From NCBI RefSeq assembly GCF_003014595.1, contig NZ_PYGK01000002.1, positions 248,001 through 312,000 on the forward strand: 64,000 nucleotides of DNA, read 5' to 3'. This document shows, piece by piece, positions 29,688-37,287 of this stretch (position 1 is the first letter of the stretch; each line of letters starts with the position of its first letter). A model generated the notes under the pieces. The model saw nothing but the letters and a program-made list of their open reading frames with translations, was not told the DNA's origin and ran no database searches. This stretch comes from Chitinophaga ginsengisoli. GTDB taxonomy: Bacteria > Bacteroidota > Bacteroidia > Chitinophagales > Chitinophagaceae. The position numbers and the translations under genes were made by a program.

Positions 29688-30045
29688 AGGTAATTAATTA
29701 GTCTGGTAAGGGATAGTAGTTTGTTCACAAACTACCGTACAAAAATACAAATAATATTATTATTGAATTAATTTAATTTTTACTTTGAGAATTACTTTAT
29801 ATGCATAAAGTTCAAAATCAGTTGATCCTGTCAATCATTTTTCTCCCGAGAGATTTTCTGGTTAGGAGTCCTTGTTACTGGTCTTTTTTACAGCTATGAT
29901 TATAAAGCGCTTAGGGGATCGGCCATTAAAAACAGGTATCTCTTCTGATGTAAGGCCAGACACCGATATTTCCCAGGGATTCTTTTGTTTCAAAGAAGGC
30001 GTCTACCACCACATCTACTCATACGAGTAATCTTCTGCCGTCTGG
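29688..30045. other. 358-bp intergenic region with a palindrome and a -7 element
   Basis: No coding frame is supported. The left part holds the minus-strand promoter for the zinc-ribbon gene: TATTTTTG at 29747-29740, followed by the palindrome at 29716-29735. The rest, up to the small paralogue gene at 30046, shows nothing recognisable. Confidence 0.5.
29716..29735. promoter_or_regulatory. Perfect 9-bp palindrome overlapping the predicted start of transcription
   Basis: GTAGTTTGT-TC-ACAAACTAC is a perfect inverted repeat with a 2-nt centre. It lies directly downstream of the TATTTTTG -7 element of the zinc-ribbon gene. That position fits a repressor operator or a 5' RNA hairpin. Confidence 0.45.
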
Positions 30046-30237
30046 TTATTTAAAGTCGTTTTTGGGCTGCCTTCTGCTTTTTTTTGCAGGCGATTCTTTC
30101 TTCTTTTTCTGGTAGACGATTGTATTACCGTTCCATTGCCTGAAGGTGAGATATCCGATACTACCGGATGCGCCCTCGAATATCAGACTGGGCAGGGACC
30201 TACCATTCAGTTTTAAGTTAGATGTATTTATTAACAT
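30046..30237 (-). CDS. Short paralogue with module A only, unknown function
   Basis: The 63-residue product contains FEGASGSIGYLTFRQWNGNTIVYQKKKK. This aligns with the N-terminal 30 residues of the 190-residue protein encoded next to it (LEGISGTIAKSITLRQYRGKTIVSEK). It then ends in a lysine/arginine-rich tail. It may be a genuine small basic protein or a truncated family member. No function is recognised. Confidence 0.5.
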   Translation of the reverse strand: MLINTSNLKLNGRSLPSLIFEGASGSIGYLTFRQWNGNTIVYQKKKKESPAKKSRRQPKNDFK

Positions 30238-30265
30238 GAATATTGCGGATTTAGTGTCAGAAAAT

Positions 30266-30289
30266 GCGCCCCGGTAGAAACCGGGACGC
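30266..30289 (-). terminator. Terminator hairpin after the 190-residue paralogue
   Basis: On the minus strand a 10-bp stem (GCGTCCCGGT / ACCGGGGCGC, one G-T pair) with a TTCT loop is followed by ATTTTCT. It lies about 125 bp downstream of the stop at 30416. Confidence 0.6.
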
Positions 30290-30415
30290 TGTTTGTTTCA
30301 ATGATGGCATCTGTAAAATCAAAACCAATGATGAACGGGGCATCCGGCACATAGCACTTTCGACGATTACGGAATGTAAATTCTCCAATGCATACCTTCG
30401 CCTGGTCACACAGGA

Positions 30416-30988
30416 TTATGAAATGGTAAACTCACGCATGGTCTGATTGCCGGGCATGTCTGTGGCGATAACCTTGACACGGGTTCCCGCAACAGCCGGA
30501 TTCGCGACAGTAGCAGTGAAGATCCAGTATTTGCTGTTACCGCCTGCTACTAAGGCCTCCCCTTCCTCGATCAAGGCATTGGCGGCAGACCTGATCTCGA
30601 CCTTGACGTTATCGAGTGTGAAAACGTCTTTAGCCTTGATCGTGATCGTATCTCCGACGAGACCTTTATATTTCGTTGTGACAATGCGCCGTATTTCCGG
30701 GAAAGAATGCGCATCTTTTAACGCCAAAGCATAAGCGCTCATTCCGAGTTTGATAGCGGCTTCATTGTACGCTGCTTTTTTCATGGGATCATTCAGCACT
30801 TCCACTGCAAAATCAGCGGCGTCCTCAAACCTTTCTCTGACTGCTATCTGTTCAGCCGTCGGCGGCAGAGTACTTCCCTTTGATTTTTCGCTGACGATTG
30901 TTTTGCCGCGATACTGACGCAGGGTTATACTCTTTGCGATAGTTCCTGATATACCTTCCAGGAAGAAGTTGTTTTTATTTATTGCCAT
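30416..30988 (-). CDS. Three-module paralogue (A+B+C), unknown function
   Basis: The 190-residue protein has three parts. Module A (about residues 8-36) carries EGISGTIAKSITLRQYRGKT. Module B (about 43-92) is helical and carries PTAEQIAVRERFEDAADFAVEVL and PMKKAAYNEA. Module C (about 95-190) is beta-rich (GDTITIKAKDVFTLDNVKVEIR ... GTRVKVIATDMPGNQTMREFTIS), resembling an Ig-like sandwich. Bacteroidota carry many proteins with such a G-x-SG...GKxxV start followed by a helical block; their role is unknown. No signal peptide is visible. Confidence 0.75.
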   Translation of the reverse strand: MAINKNNFFLEGISGTIAKSITLRQYRGKTIVSEKSKGSTLPPTAEQIAVRERFEDAADFAVEVLNDPMKKAAYNEAAIKLGMSAYALALKDAHSFPEIRRIVTTKYKGLVGDTITIKAKDVFTLDNVKVEIRSAANALIEEGEALVAGGNSKYWIFTATVANPAVAGTRVKVIATDMPGNQTMREFTIS

Positions 30989-31144
30989 ATTATTTCAATT
31001 TAGTTTGTTAGAAAATCAGATTATCCCACAATCACTGCGAACGGGTGAAACAGCAGGCGTCCCTCTGCAGTTTCAGACGCAGCCCCGTTTAGCGGTGATT
31101 GCTGATACAATGTTACTATGATTATTTTTCCTGTTTGGAGCCTT

Positions 31145-31200
31145 GTCCACAGGACGCAAAATCGTGTGCATAGGACGCCAAAACGTGTCCATAGGCTCTG
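31145..31200. repeat. 21-bp tandem repeat, about 2.7 copies
   Basis: Copies start GTCCACAGGACGC (31145-31165), GTGCATAGGACGCC (31166-31186) and GTCCATAGGC (31187-31200). They differ at a few bases. No function is known; the unit length keeps frame in the overlapping minus-strand open frame. Confidence 0.8.
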
Positions 31201-31223
31201 GCATTTCCTCTTTCCGGCATTTG

Positions 31224-31298
31224 ACTTGCATATGATCAGCATCTTCTTCCGTTAAAAAACGGAGGAAGAACGGAAGAAGATGCTGATCATATGCAAGT
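31224..31298. repeat. 30-bp perfect inverted repeat with 15-nt loop
   Basis: The arms at 31224-31253 and 31269-31298 are exact reverse complements (ACTTGCATATGATC... / ...GATCATATGCAAGT) around a purine-rich loop. No T run follows on either strand, so it is not a typical terminator. It ends 60 bp before the GntR start. Confidence 0.9.
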
Positions 31299-31358
31299 TT
31301 GCTGTACTTCTGATGCTCCTTACTTTCACAATTCCGATTTCTTTGTTATTTTACCACA

Positions 31359-32375
31359 ATGAAAGGCTTGCAAATAGATACCAGCAGCAAAATTCCCGTT
31401 TATATACAGATCGCAGATTCCATCATGGCAGCAGTCCGCGATGGCATTCTGACCCGTGATCAACAGATCCCTTCTATCAATGAACTAAGTGAAGAGTATT
31501 TACTTTCTCGTGGTACAGTGGAAAAGGCTTATAAAGAACTGCGGGATAAAAAGGTTATTATTTCAGTAAAAGGTAAAGGATACTTCATCAACCGGACAGA
31601 TGTAGTGATCCCTCTTCGCATATTATTAATCTTCAACAAGATCAGTAATTATAAAAAGCAGGTCTACAACTCATTCGTAAAGGCGTTAGGAGACAATGTA
31701 TTTGTAGATCTTCATATTCACCACCATAGCGTTCCGCTGTTTGAAAACCTGATCAATAATCATCTGGGAGATTATGATTACTATGTGATCATGCCACATT
31801 TTTACGAGCAACCGGGAAAAGTACTGGAGATATTGCGAAAGATACCTTCGGAACAATTAATCCTGCTGGATAAAGACCTGCAGGAACTAACAGGCAACTA
31901 TGGTACGGTATACCAGAATTTTGAAAAGGATATATACGAGGCATTGCATGAAGCGCTACCGGCATTAAAGAAGTATGATAGTCTTGTATTCGTAAATCCG
32001 GGTATTACCCCCTACCCTATGGAGATTGAAAAAGGGTTCCGCTACTTCTGCCGTATGCAGGATTTTAATTTCTCGGTTATTGAAGGCATAGAAATGCATA
32101 CCCCGGTAAGTAAAGGTCAGGCCTATATTATTATTGAGGAAACAGATCTGGTGAATCTTGTGAAGATATGCAGGAATGAGCAGCTTACCATTGGAAAAGA
32201 TGTAGGCATTGTATCGTATAATGAAACACTATTAAAAGAAATTCTGCTCGATGGAATAACAGTGATCTCTACGGATCATGAGCAGATGGGCGTTTCTGCC
32301 GCAAGAATGATTACAAATAAGAAACAGGAGCGGATGAAAAATCCATTTAAACTGATCCTCAGAAATTCTTTGTAG
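31359..32375 (+). CDS. GntR-family transcriptional regulator with LacI-type ligand domain
   Basis: The 338-residue protein has an N-terminal winged helix (about residues 8-75: IPVYIQIADSIMAAVRDGIL, IPSINELSEEYLLSRGTVEKAYKELRDK, VKGKGYF). A periplasmic-binding-protein-like sensor domain (about 85-335) follows, with IIIEETDLVNLVKICRNEQLTIGKDVGIVSYNET. This architecture is common for sugar-responsive regulators in Bacteroidota. No sugar operon lies beside it, so the target is unknown. The inverted repeat upstream could be an autoregulatory site. Confidence 0.88.
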   Translation: MKGLQIDTSSKIPVYIQIADSIMAAVRDGILTRDQQIPSINELSEEYLLSRGTVEKAYKELRDKKVIISVKGKGYFINRTDVVIPLRILLIFNKISNYKKQVYNSFVKALGDNVFVDLHIHHHSVPLFENLINNHLGDYDYYVIMPHFYEQPGKVLEILRKIPSEQLILLDKDLQELTGNYGTVYQNFEKDIYEALHEALPALKKYDSLVFVNPGITPYPMEIEKGFRYFCRMQDFNFSVIEGIEMHTPVSKGQAYIIIEETDLVNLVKICRNEQLTIGKDVGIVSYNETLLKEILLDGITVISTDHEQMGVSAARMITNKKQERMKNPFKLILRNSL

Positions 32376-32382
32376 AGCATTT

Positions 32383-32673
32383 TTAATGACGCTCCAGGTA
32401 ATCTTTAATAGCCGAATGATAAACACTCTTGCCTTTTCTTACCTTGTAATTTGCTTTCTTTAAAGGGTCTGCTATAATGCTCTTCGCATACTCAACCGCA
32501 TCAGCAAATCTATTATTAGACTCCAATTGAGAATCAGATGGGATCACCTTGCTCATATCAGGATATTTGCACAGATAGTTCGTTCCCCCCACATTTCTTA
32601 TTACAAATTGCTTGTTGTTACGGCCCAGGCTTATCTTCCAGCCCTTCCATAACGGATTATTTATTCTTACCAT
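32383..32673 (-). CDS. Two-module paralogue (A+B), unknown function
   Basis: The 96-residue protein has a divergent module A (KGWKISLGRNNKQFVIRNVGGTNYL). Its module B, SDSQLESNNRFADAVEYAKSIIADPLKKANYKV...YHSAIKDYL, aligns with residues 43-92 of the 190-residue protein at 30416-30988. Module C is absent. The minus strand has a TAATTTTG -7 element at 32692-32685 very close to the ATG. It converges with the GntR gene. Function unknown. Confidence 0.6.
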   Translation of the reverse strand: MVRINNPLWKGWKISLGRNNKQFVIRNVGGTNYLCKYPDMSKVIPSDSQLESNNRFADAVEYAKSIIADPLKKANYKVRKGKSVYHSAIKDYLERH

Positions 32674-32835
32674 AGTTTTTAACCCAAAATTATAGCATTA
32701 CTCCTTGCGGGTTTTACGGATTCCACTTCTCATAACTCATGATAAATCAATACATTACCGAAACTTCCTGTTTTCTCAAACTTTTCAAGTTTCAAAAAAA
32801 GATAAGCATTCATCATCTGCAACCGATTATTTGCA

Positions 32836-32856
32836 TATATTTGCAACCGAACGGTT
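32836..32856 (+). promoter_or_regulatory. Promoter and candidate operator of the ArsR-type operon
   Basis: TATATTTG at 32836-32843 matches TAnnTTTG. Directly after it, AACCG-AA-CGGTT (32845-32856) is an inverted repeat over the expected transcription start. TGCAACCGA also occurs twice, 24 bp apart, around it. The placement fits autorepression by the encoded winged-helix protein. Confidence 0.5.
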
Positions 32857-32878
32857 TCGAAAACTAATAACCCGACCC

Positions 32879-33199
32879 ATGAGAAGAGATGTTTTTCAAG
32901 CCATCGCAGATCCGACCAGAAGGGCTATCATACTATTGATCGCATCACAGGCGATGACGCCCAATGCTATAGCAGAGCATTTTAACACTACCCGCCAGGC
33001 GGTATCCAAACACCTGCGCATACTGGCAGAATGCCAGCTGGTAACACAGGAGCAGACCGGCAGGGAGATTTATTATCAGTTAAACGGTGACAAAATGAAA
33101 GAGATCGATAAATGGCTTGACCAATTCAGAAAAATATGGGAAAGCCGCTTTAACGAGCTTGATAAAATATTATTAACGCTTAAAAACGATAAAAAATGA
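32879..33199 (+). CDS. ArsR-family winged-helix repressor
   Basis: The start at 32879 (MRRDVFQAIADPTRRAII) gives 106 residues, the normal family length. An upstream in-frame Met at 32705 lies ahead of the promoter and is rejected. The HTH (MTPNAIAEHFNTTRQAVSKHLRILAECQLV) and wing (TGREIYYQL) match the ArsR subgroup paired with SRPBCC/AHSA1 genes. No metal-binding Cys pairs are seen. Its stop overlaps the next start (ATGA). Confidence 0.9.
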   Translation: MRRDVFQAIADPTRRAIILLIASQAMTPNAIAEHFNTTRQAVSKHLRILAECQLVTQEQTGREIYYQLNGDKMKEIDKWLDQFRKIWESRFNELDKILLTLKNDKK

Positions 33200-33699
33200 A
33201 CGTCAACTTAGCCTTTGATTTTTCCGTTGATAAGGAAAACAAAACCATCACTGTAAAAAGGGAATTTGATGCAGAAGTCGCACTGGTATGGGATGCTTAT
33301 ACCAAAAGCGAGATCCTCGACCAGTGGTGGGCTCCAAAACCATGGAAAGCAAGAACCAAAACCATGGACTTCAGAGAAGGCGGACACTGGCACTATGCTA
33401 TGGTCGGACCAGAGGGCGAAGAACACTGGGCACTGGCCAACTATCAGCAAATCAGTCCTAAAAAATCATTCACCGGACTTGATGCCTTTGCGGATGCGGA
33501 AGGTAACGTAAACAAACAAATGCCACAGTCAAAATGGGTGATCTCCTTTACTGATAAGGGACAGATCACACTGGTACAGATCCATATTTCCTACGAAGAC
33601 CTGGCTCAGCTGGAAACGACTATACAGATGGGCTTCAAGGAAGGCCTGTCAATGGCGATGGAAGGACTGGATGAATTGTTGCCCACATTAAAAAAATAA
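33196..33699 (+). CDS. SRPBCC / AHSA1-like ligand-binding domain protein
   Basis: The 167-residue protein is a single START/AHA1-like domain: ITVKREFDAEVALVWDAYTKSEILDQWWAPKPWKARTKTMDFREGGHWHYAMVGP in the first half and GFKEGLSMAMEGLDELL in the C-terminal helix. These proteins bind hydrophobic ligands in a deep pocket. Coupling to an ArsR repressor and a DoxX-like protein is frequent in Bacteroidota and Actinobacteria. The ligand is not known. Confidence 0.88.
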   Translation: MNVNLAFDFSVDKENKTITVKREFDAEVALVWDAYTKSEILDQWWAPKPWKARTKTMDFREGGHWHYAMVGPEGEEHWALANYQQISPKKSFTGLDAFADAEGNVNKQMPQSKWVISFTDKGQITLVQIHISYEDLAQLETTIQMGFKEGLSMAMEGLDELLPTLKK

Positions 33700-33753
33700 G
33701 TTAAATTTAACTAACACGTAAACAGAAAAACACATTCAGGAAAAAAGATCGCT

Positions 33754-34131
33754 ATGAAGAAAAAAATTCTATTTGTTGTCAGTCTCCTCTTCGGATTGAT
33801 GTTCATCAATGCAGGATTGAACAAATTCCTCAATTACATGCCGCCACCGAAAGATATGCCTGAAAAGATGATGGAAGTAATGGGCGCTTTTATGAAGATA
33901 ACCTGGTTAATGCCGCTTATCGGACTAGCAGAAATCGTAGGTGGCATACTGGTCATTATTCCTAAAACCAGGGCGCTTGGTGCTATTATTATTCTGCCGG
34001 TAATGGTGGGGATAATCTTAACCAATATCACAGTGGCGCCTTCCGCATTACCCATTGGACTTGCATTATTTGTAATCAACATCTGGCTGATTATCGAGAA
34101 CCGGGAGAAGTATCTTCCAATGGTAAGATAA
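33754..34131 (+). CDS. DoxX-like small membrane protein
   Basis: The 125-residue protein has four hydrophobic segments (ILFVVSLLFGLMFINAGLNKFL, ITWLMPLIGLAEIVGGILVII, LGAIIILPVMVGIILTNI, LPIGLALFVINIWLII), as in DoxX/DUF417-type proteins. It is third in the ArsR-SRPBCC operon, 54 bp after the SRPBCC gene. DoxX-like proteins are often linked to redox or stress functions; no reaction is assigned. Confidence 0.75.
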   Translation: MKKKILFVVSLLFGLMFINAGLNKFLNYMPPPKDMPEKMMEVMGAFMKITWLMPLIGLAEIVGGILVIIPKTRALGAIIILPVMVGIILTNITVAPSALPIGLALFVINIWLIIENREKYLPMVR

Positions 34132-34206
34132 ACAACAATATTGCCCGCCGGCAATTAACGACCGCCATTCTTTCAATTGCAGGAGGCTTTCTCCGAGGGA
34201 TTTCTT

Positions 34207-34281
34207 TGTCCAATATACCTGTAAGGGTTACCTCTGTCCATCAACAAATTGACCAGGCATCCCTTACAAGGTATATGGACA
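34207..34281. terminator. Imperfect inverted repeat between convergent genes
   Basis: TGTCCAATATACCTGTAAGGG (34207-34227) is nearly complementary to CCCTTACAAGGTATATGGACA (34261-34281), with small bulges. A second copy of the CTGTCC motif at 34233-34238 could compete for pairing. It probably terminates both the DoxX-like gene and the superoxide dismutase gene. Confidence 0.5.
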
Positions 34282-34298
34282 GAGATAACGGTAAATGA

Positions 34299-35021
34299 CT
34301 ATACCAATTTCATAGCAGTATTCAACCTGTCTGCCACATCATCCCAGTTGATGATCTGCAGCATATTATCAACGAAGTCTGTTCTTTTATTCTTATACTT
34401 CAGGTAGTAGGCATGCTCCCATACGTCAATCACCAATAATGGTATAACGCCCCATTGGGTTAATTTCTCATGATTCTCACATTGCAAAATAGTGAGTTTA
34501 TCACTATAAGGCTGATACCCCAGGATTCCCCAGCCATTCCCATCAACATCTTTGGACGTTTTAGCCAGGTAGGTCTTCAGCTTGTCATAACTGCCGAAAT
34601 CCTTCTCAATCCTTTTTAAAAGTTCGCCCTTCGGTTCCGTCTTCTTATTACTCAGGTTTGTCCAGAAGATGGTATGGAGCACATGGGAAGAGAAATGGTA
34701 AGATAATTTCTTCGTCCAGTAATCTACTGTTTCAAGACTGTTATCGTCCAGGGCTTTCCTGATCTTCTGCAGATCACCATTGGCTGCTTTTACAGCGCCG
34801 CCATGGTGAAAGGTGTGATGAAGATAGACGGTTTCTTCGTCCATATAGGGCTCCAGAAAATTCTTGTTGTACGGTAAGGGCAGGTGTTGAAAATTGCCAG
34901 CTGCATCGGTTAGCTTGTCCAGTCCGTTGCTTCTGTAGTTTTCTGCTAATACGGAATTGGCGGGCAGTAATGCCGTTAATGAGAGGATACCAGTTGCAGA
35001 AAGAAAATCCTTACGATCCAT
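34299..35021 (-). CDS. Fe/Mn superoxide dismutase (ChrC-like position)
   Basis: The 240-residue protein has an export signal (about residues 1-26, DRKDFLSATGILSLTALLPANSVLA). The SOD fold shows metal ligands in YLHHTFHHGG, HFSSHVLHTIFW and DVWEHAYYLKY, plus GWGILGY. It removes superoxide outside the cytoplasm. It lies 11 bp after the chromate transporter gene, the same arrangement as chrA-chrC, where ChrC is an iron SOD that counters radicals made during chromate reduction. Metal choice cannot be fixed by eye. Confidence 0.92.
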   Translation of the reverse strand: MDRKDFLSATGILSLTALLPANSVLAENYRSNGLDKLTDAAGNFQHLPLPYNKNFLEPYMDEETVYLHHTFHHGGAVKAANGDLQKIRKALDDNSLETVDYWTKKLSYHFSSHVLHTIFWTNLSNKKTEPKGELLKRIEKDFGSYDKLKTYLAKTSKDVDGNGWGILGYQPYSDKLTILQCENHEKLTQWGVIPLLVIDVWEHAYYLKYKNKRTDFVDNMLQIINWDDVADRLNTAMKLV

Positions 35022-35032
35022 TTTACTTTTCT

Positions 35033-36205
35033 TTAAACGTTAATTAAATCAGGAATGAATTTTATCAGTAACCCGGCTGCAGCGGCCAGTGCGATAATGA
35101 GCAGTTCAGATATCTTTTTAAAATTAAGCAGGATCAGTATTGTTCCCAACGCAATGACGACGGAGGTAATATCAGTAAACTGGCGTTTCGCAAGCACTAA
35201 GACTGCCCCTGCAATGGCGCCTGTAGCCGCAGCTGTTACGCCGTCAATAAACGCCTTAATAGCAGCATGCTTCCCATATTTCTTAAAGTAGGGCGCCGGT
35301 AATATCGTAAACAGATAGCAGGGCAGAAAAGTTGCCAGCGCAGCCACACAGGCGCCCGGCAATCCTGCCACCAGGTACCCTATAAAACCGACAGTGATCA
35401 CCACCGGTCCGGGTGTGATCATCGCCACCGCCACGGCATCCAGGAACTGCTGCTCACTCAGCCATTGATATTCTTTTACGACACCACCATACAAAAAGGG
35501 AACGATGGCCAGGCCGCTGCCAAAAACAAAGGCCCCGGCTTTGAGGAAGAACCATCCTGTTTGCACCAGTTTCTCATCGGCAGACAATTGACCGGTCACC
35601 TGCAGGAGTACGGGAGAATAAAGTATGGACTGTGTTGTATTGAGCAAGCGGGGACGGGTTCTCGACATCCAGACGGCAATACCTCCCAGCAGGATCAGCC
35701 AGAGCAATTCCTTTTCATAGATGAACGTAGCTACCATCAGTACCCCGAAAATGATCCACAGCAGCCAATCCCTGCCCAGGCTCTTCTTTGTGAGTTTGTA
35801 GCTGCTCACAGCTATAATACCTATTACGGCAGCACCTATACCATAAAACAGGGCCTGCATCCAGGGTAGACCGCCAAATTGTACATAAGCGATGCCCAGA
35901 GCTACCACCATCAAAAACGAAGGCAGTACGAAGGCCAGACCAACCAGTGTGGCCCCCAGGAGCTTATAATCCACATATCCGATATAAATGGCTAACTGAG
36001 CTGCCAATGGACCTGGCGCTAACTGGGCCAGCGCCAGTCCTTCTTTATAATCCTCTTCCATGATCCACCGGCGTTCCTCCACCAGATCCCGGTTCATATA
36101 CCCTACCAAAGCTACTGGACCTCCAAAGCCGATGGCCCCTAACTTTAAAAAATACTTTACCAGGCCTGCGAGTGTGTAGGATTGCTTCTCATTCATAAAT
36201 ATCAT
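35033..36205 (-). CDS. chrA: Chromate transporter ChrA (long CHR family)
   Basis: The 390-residue membrane protein has two homologous CHR halves. The first carries FLKLGAIGFGGPVALVGYMNRDLVEER and LAPGPLAAQLAIYIGY; the second carries FFLKAGAFVFGSGLAIVPFLYGGVV and MITPGPVVITVGFIGY. These are the signature motifs of chromate efflux transporters. It exports chromate driven by the membrane potential. It is flanked by a ChrB-domain regulator (98 bp upstream) and a SOD gene. Confidence 0.94.
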   Translation of the reverse strand: MIFMNEKQSYTLAGLVKYFLKLGAIGFGGPVALVGYMNRDLVEERRWIMEEDYKEGLALAQLAPGPLAAQLAIYIGYVDYKLLGATLVGLAFVLPSFLMVVALGIAYVQFGGLPWMQALFYGIGAAVIGIIAVSSYKLTKKSLGRDWLLWIIFGVLMVATFIYEKELLWLILLGGIAVWMSRTRPRLLNTTQSILYSPVLLQVTGQLSADEKLVQTGWFFLKAGAFVFGSGLAIVPFLYGGVVKEYQWLSEQQFLDAVAVAMITPGPVVITVGFIGYLVAGLPGACVAALATFLPCYLFTILPAPYFKKYGKHAAIKAFIDGVTAAATGAIAGAVLVLAKRQFTDITSVVIALGTILILLNFKKISELLIIALAAAAGLLIKFIPDLINV

Positions 36206-36303
36206 TTATACGCCACGCCAGACGATCGTATGGTTCAGGCAATGCAATGCTACTACCTGATACAGGCAATAAATAGAACAGAAATGACCTGTTTGTATGG
36301 AAA

Positions 36304-37140
36304 TTACTTTTTAGCCGGTTTTTTCCTGTAATCTGATGGGTTCTTACCAGTATGTTTTTTGAAGATGCGCGTAAAATGACTCTGATCCGAAAACCCTGTC
36401 AGATAAGCGATCTCAGTCAGGGAATAACCGGACGACTGCATCAGTGCAATGGCCTTCTCAATACGCTGTTTACGGATATACTCACCAAAAGACAGATCTT
36501 CAAAATACTTCGAAAACTCCCTGGAGAGATAAGAAGGACTGATCTCCAGATCTTTTGAGATCTCTTTCAGACTTAAGCTGGTATCAATATGATCCTGTAT
36601 GATTTCCTTCAGTTCTTTTGCCCAGGCAGGGATCTTCTTAGCACCTGGCTTTGATTTCAGGTAGGTATTGAACACATTCAGCAAGAGGTTTTCAAATGGC
36701 TGCTGTGTATGTTTTTCTTTCTGCAGATGTTTAGCCCAACTGTACAAACCGTCATATATGAGCATACCTTTTTCCAGCAGATCGTGGTCGTTGGGATAGT
36801 TAAAGGCAAGCCCTGCGGAAATAGCCCACAAACCCGAGGATTGAGCCGCTAATTCATGATGATCTGTATCAGCACCCCGCACTATGATAGCGAGGGTATG
36901 TATGGCAGGGTCTTCTATCTGATATTTCTGTACGAAGTAGTCGAATGTACAATGGTTACCGTAATGGGTAAACTCTACTCCTGGTACGTCGAAAGGAATA
37001 GCGTTCAGTTGTTTGGCCTTTTCTGTTACCTGGTCGAAAGGAGCATAGATGATCTCTGCATCCTTGTCGATGAATCTCCTGATAAGCCAGGGACAGGCAA
37101 GGCGGTCTATTTTCGGTCGTTCACGGGTGATCCATTTCAT
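36304..37140 (-). CDS. ChrB-domain protein fused to an AraC DNA-binding domain
   Basis: From MKWITRERPKIDRLACPWLIRRFID (start 37140; an upstream Met at 37170 is possible) residues 1-150 form the ChrB C-terminal-type domain, with FDVPGVEFTHYGNHCTFD and HTLAIIVRGADTD. Residues about 180-278 are an AraC/XylS HTH pair (SLKEISKDLEISPSYLSREFSKYF, SLTEIAYLTGFSDQSHFTRIFKKHTGKNPSDYR). ChrB proteins regulate chromate operons; here the sensing and DNA-binding parts seem joined in an unusual way. It probably activates chrA and the SOD gene in response to chromate (inference). Confidence 0.9.
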   Translation of the reverse strand: MKWITRERPKIDRLACPWLIRRFIDKDAEIIYAPFDQVTEKAKQLNAIPFDVPGVEFTHYGNHCTFDYFVQKYQIEDPAIHTLAIIVRGADTDHHELAAQSSGLWAISAGLAFNYPNDHDLLEKGMLIYDGLYSWAKHLQKEKHTQQPFENLLLNVFNTYLKSKPGAKKIPAWAKELKEIIQDHIDTSLSLKEISKDLEISPSYLSREFSKYFEDLSFGEYIRKQRIEKAIALMQSSGYSLTEIAYLTGFSDQSHFTRIFKKHTGKNPSDYRKKPAKK

Positions 37141-37287
37141 GATGGGAGGTAAAATAGGGGCAAAATACATTAAATACCTGGTTGTTAATTATAGTTACTG
37201 ATTACGGCACAAACGTGAACATACATTACGCAGAAAATGTGCATAACGGTGGACCTGTCAGCATAAATTTTCGGGTTATATCCCCCC

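Larger units (their letters stand above)
30989..31358. other. 370-bp intergenic region with tandem and inverted repeats
   Basis: A 73-residue minus-strand frame (31021-31242) exists but is judged unlikely to be real because much of it is repeat. The region holds a 21-bp tandem repeat (31145-31200) and a 30-bp perfect inverted repeat (31224-31298) ahead of the GntR gene. Confidence 0.55.

Noticed and set aside
31021-31242. 73-residue minus-strand open frame
   Set aside because: Much of it is the 21-bp tandem repeat and its 5' end lies in the long inverted repeat; codon pattern does not look coding.
32705-32878. Upstream extension of the ArsR gene
   Set aside because: The family N-terminus starts at 32879 and the promoter lies within the extension.
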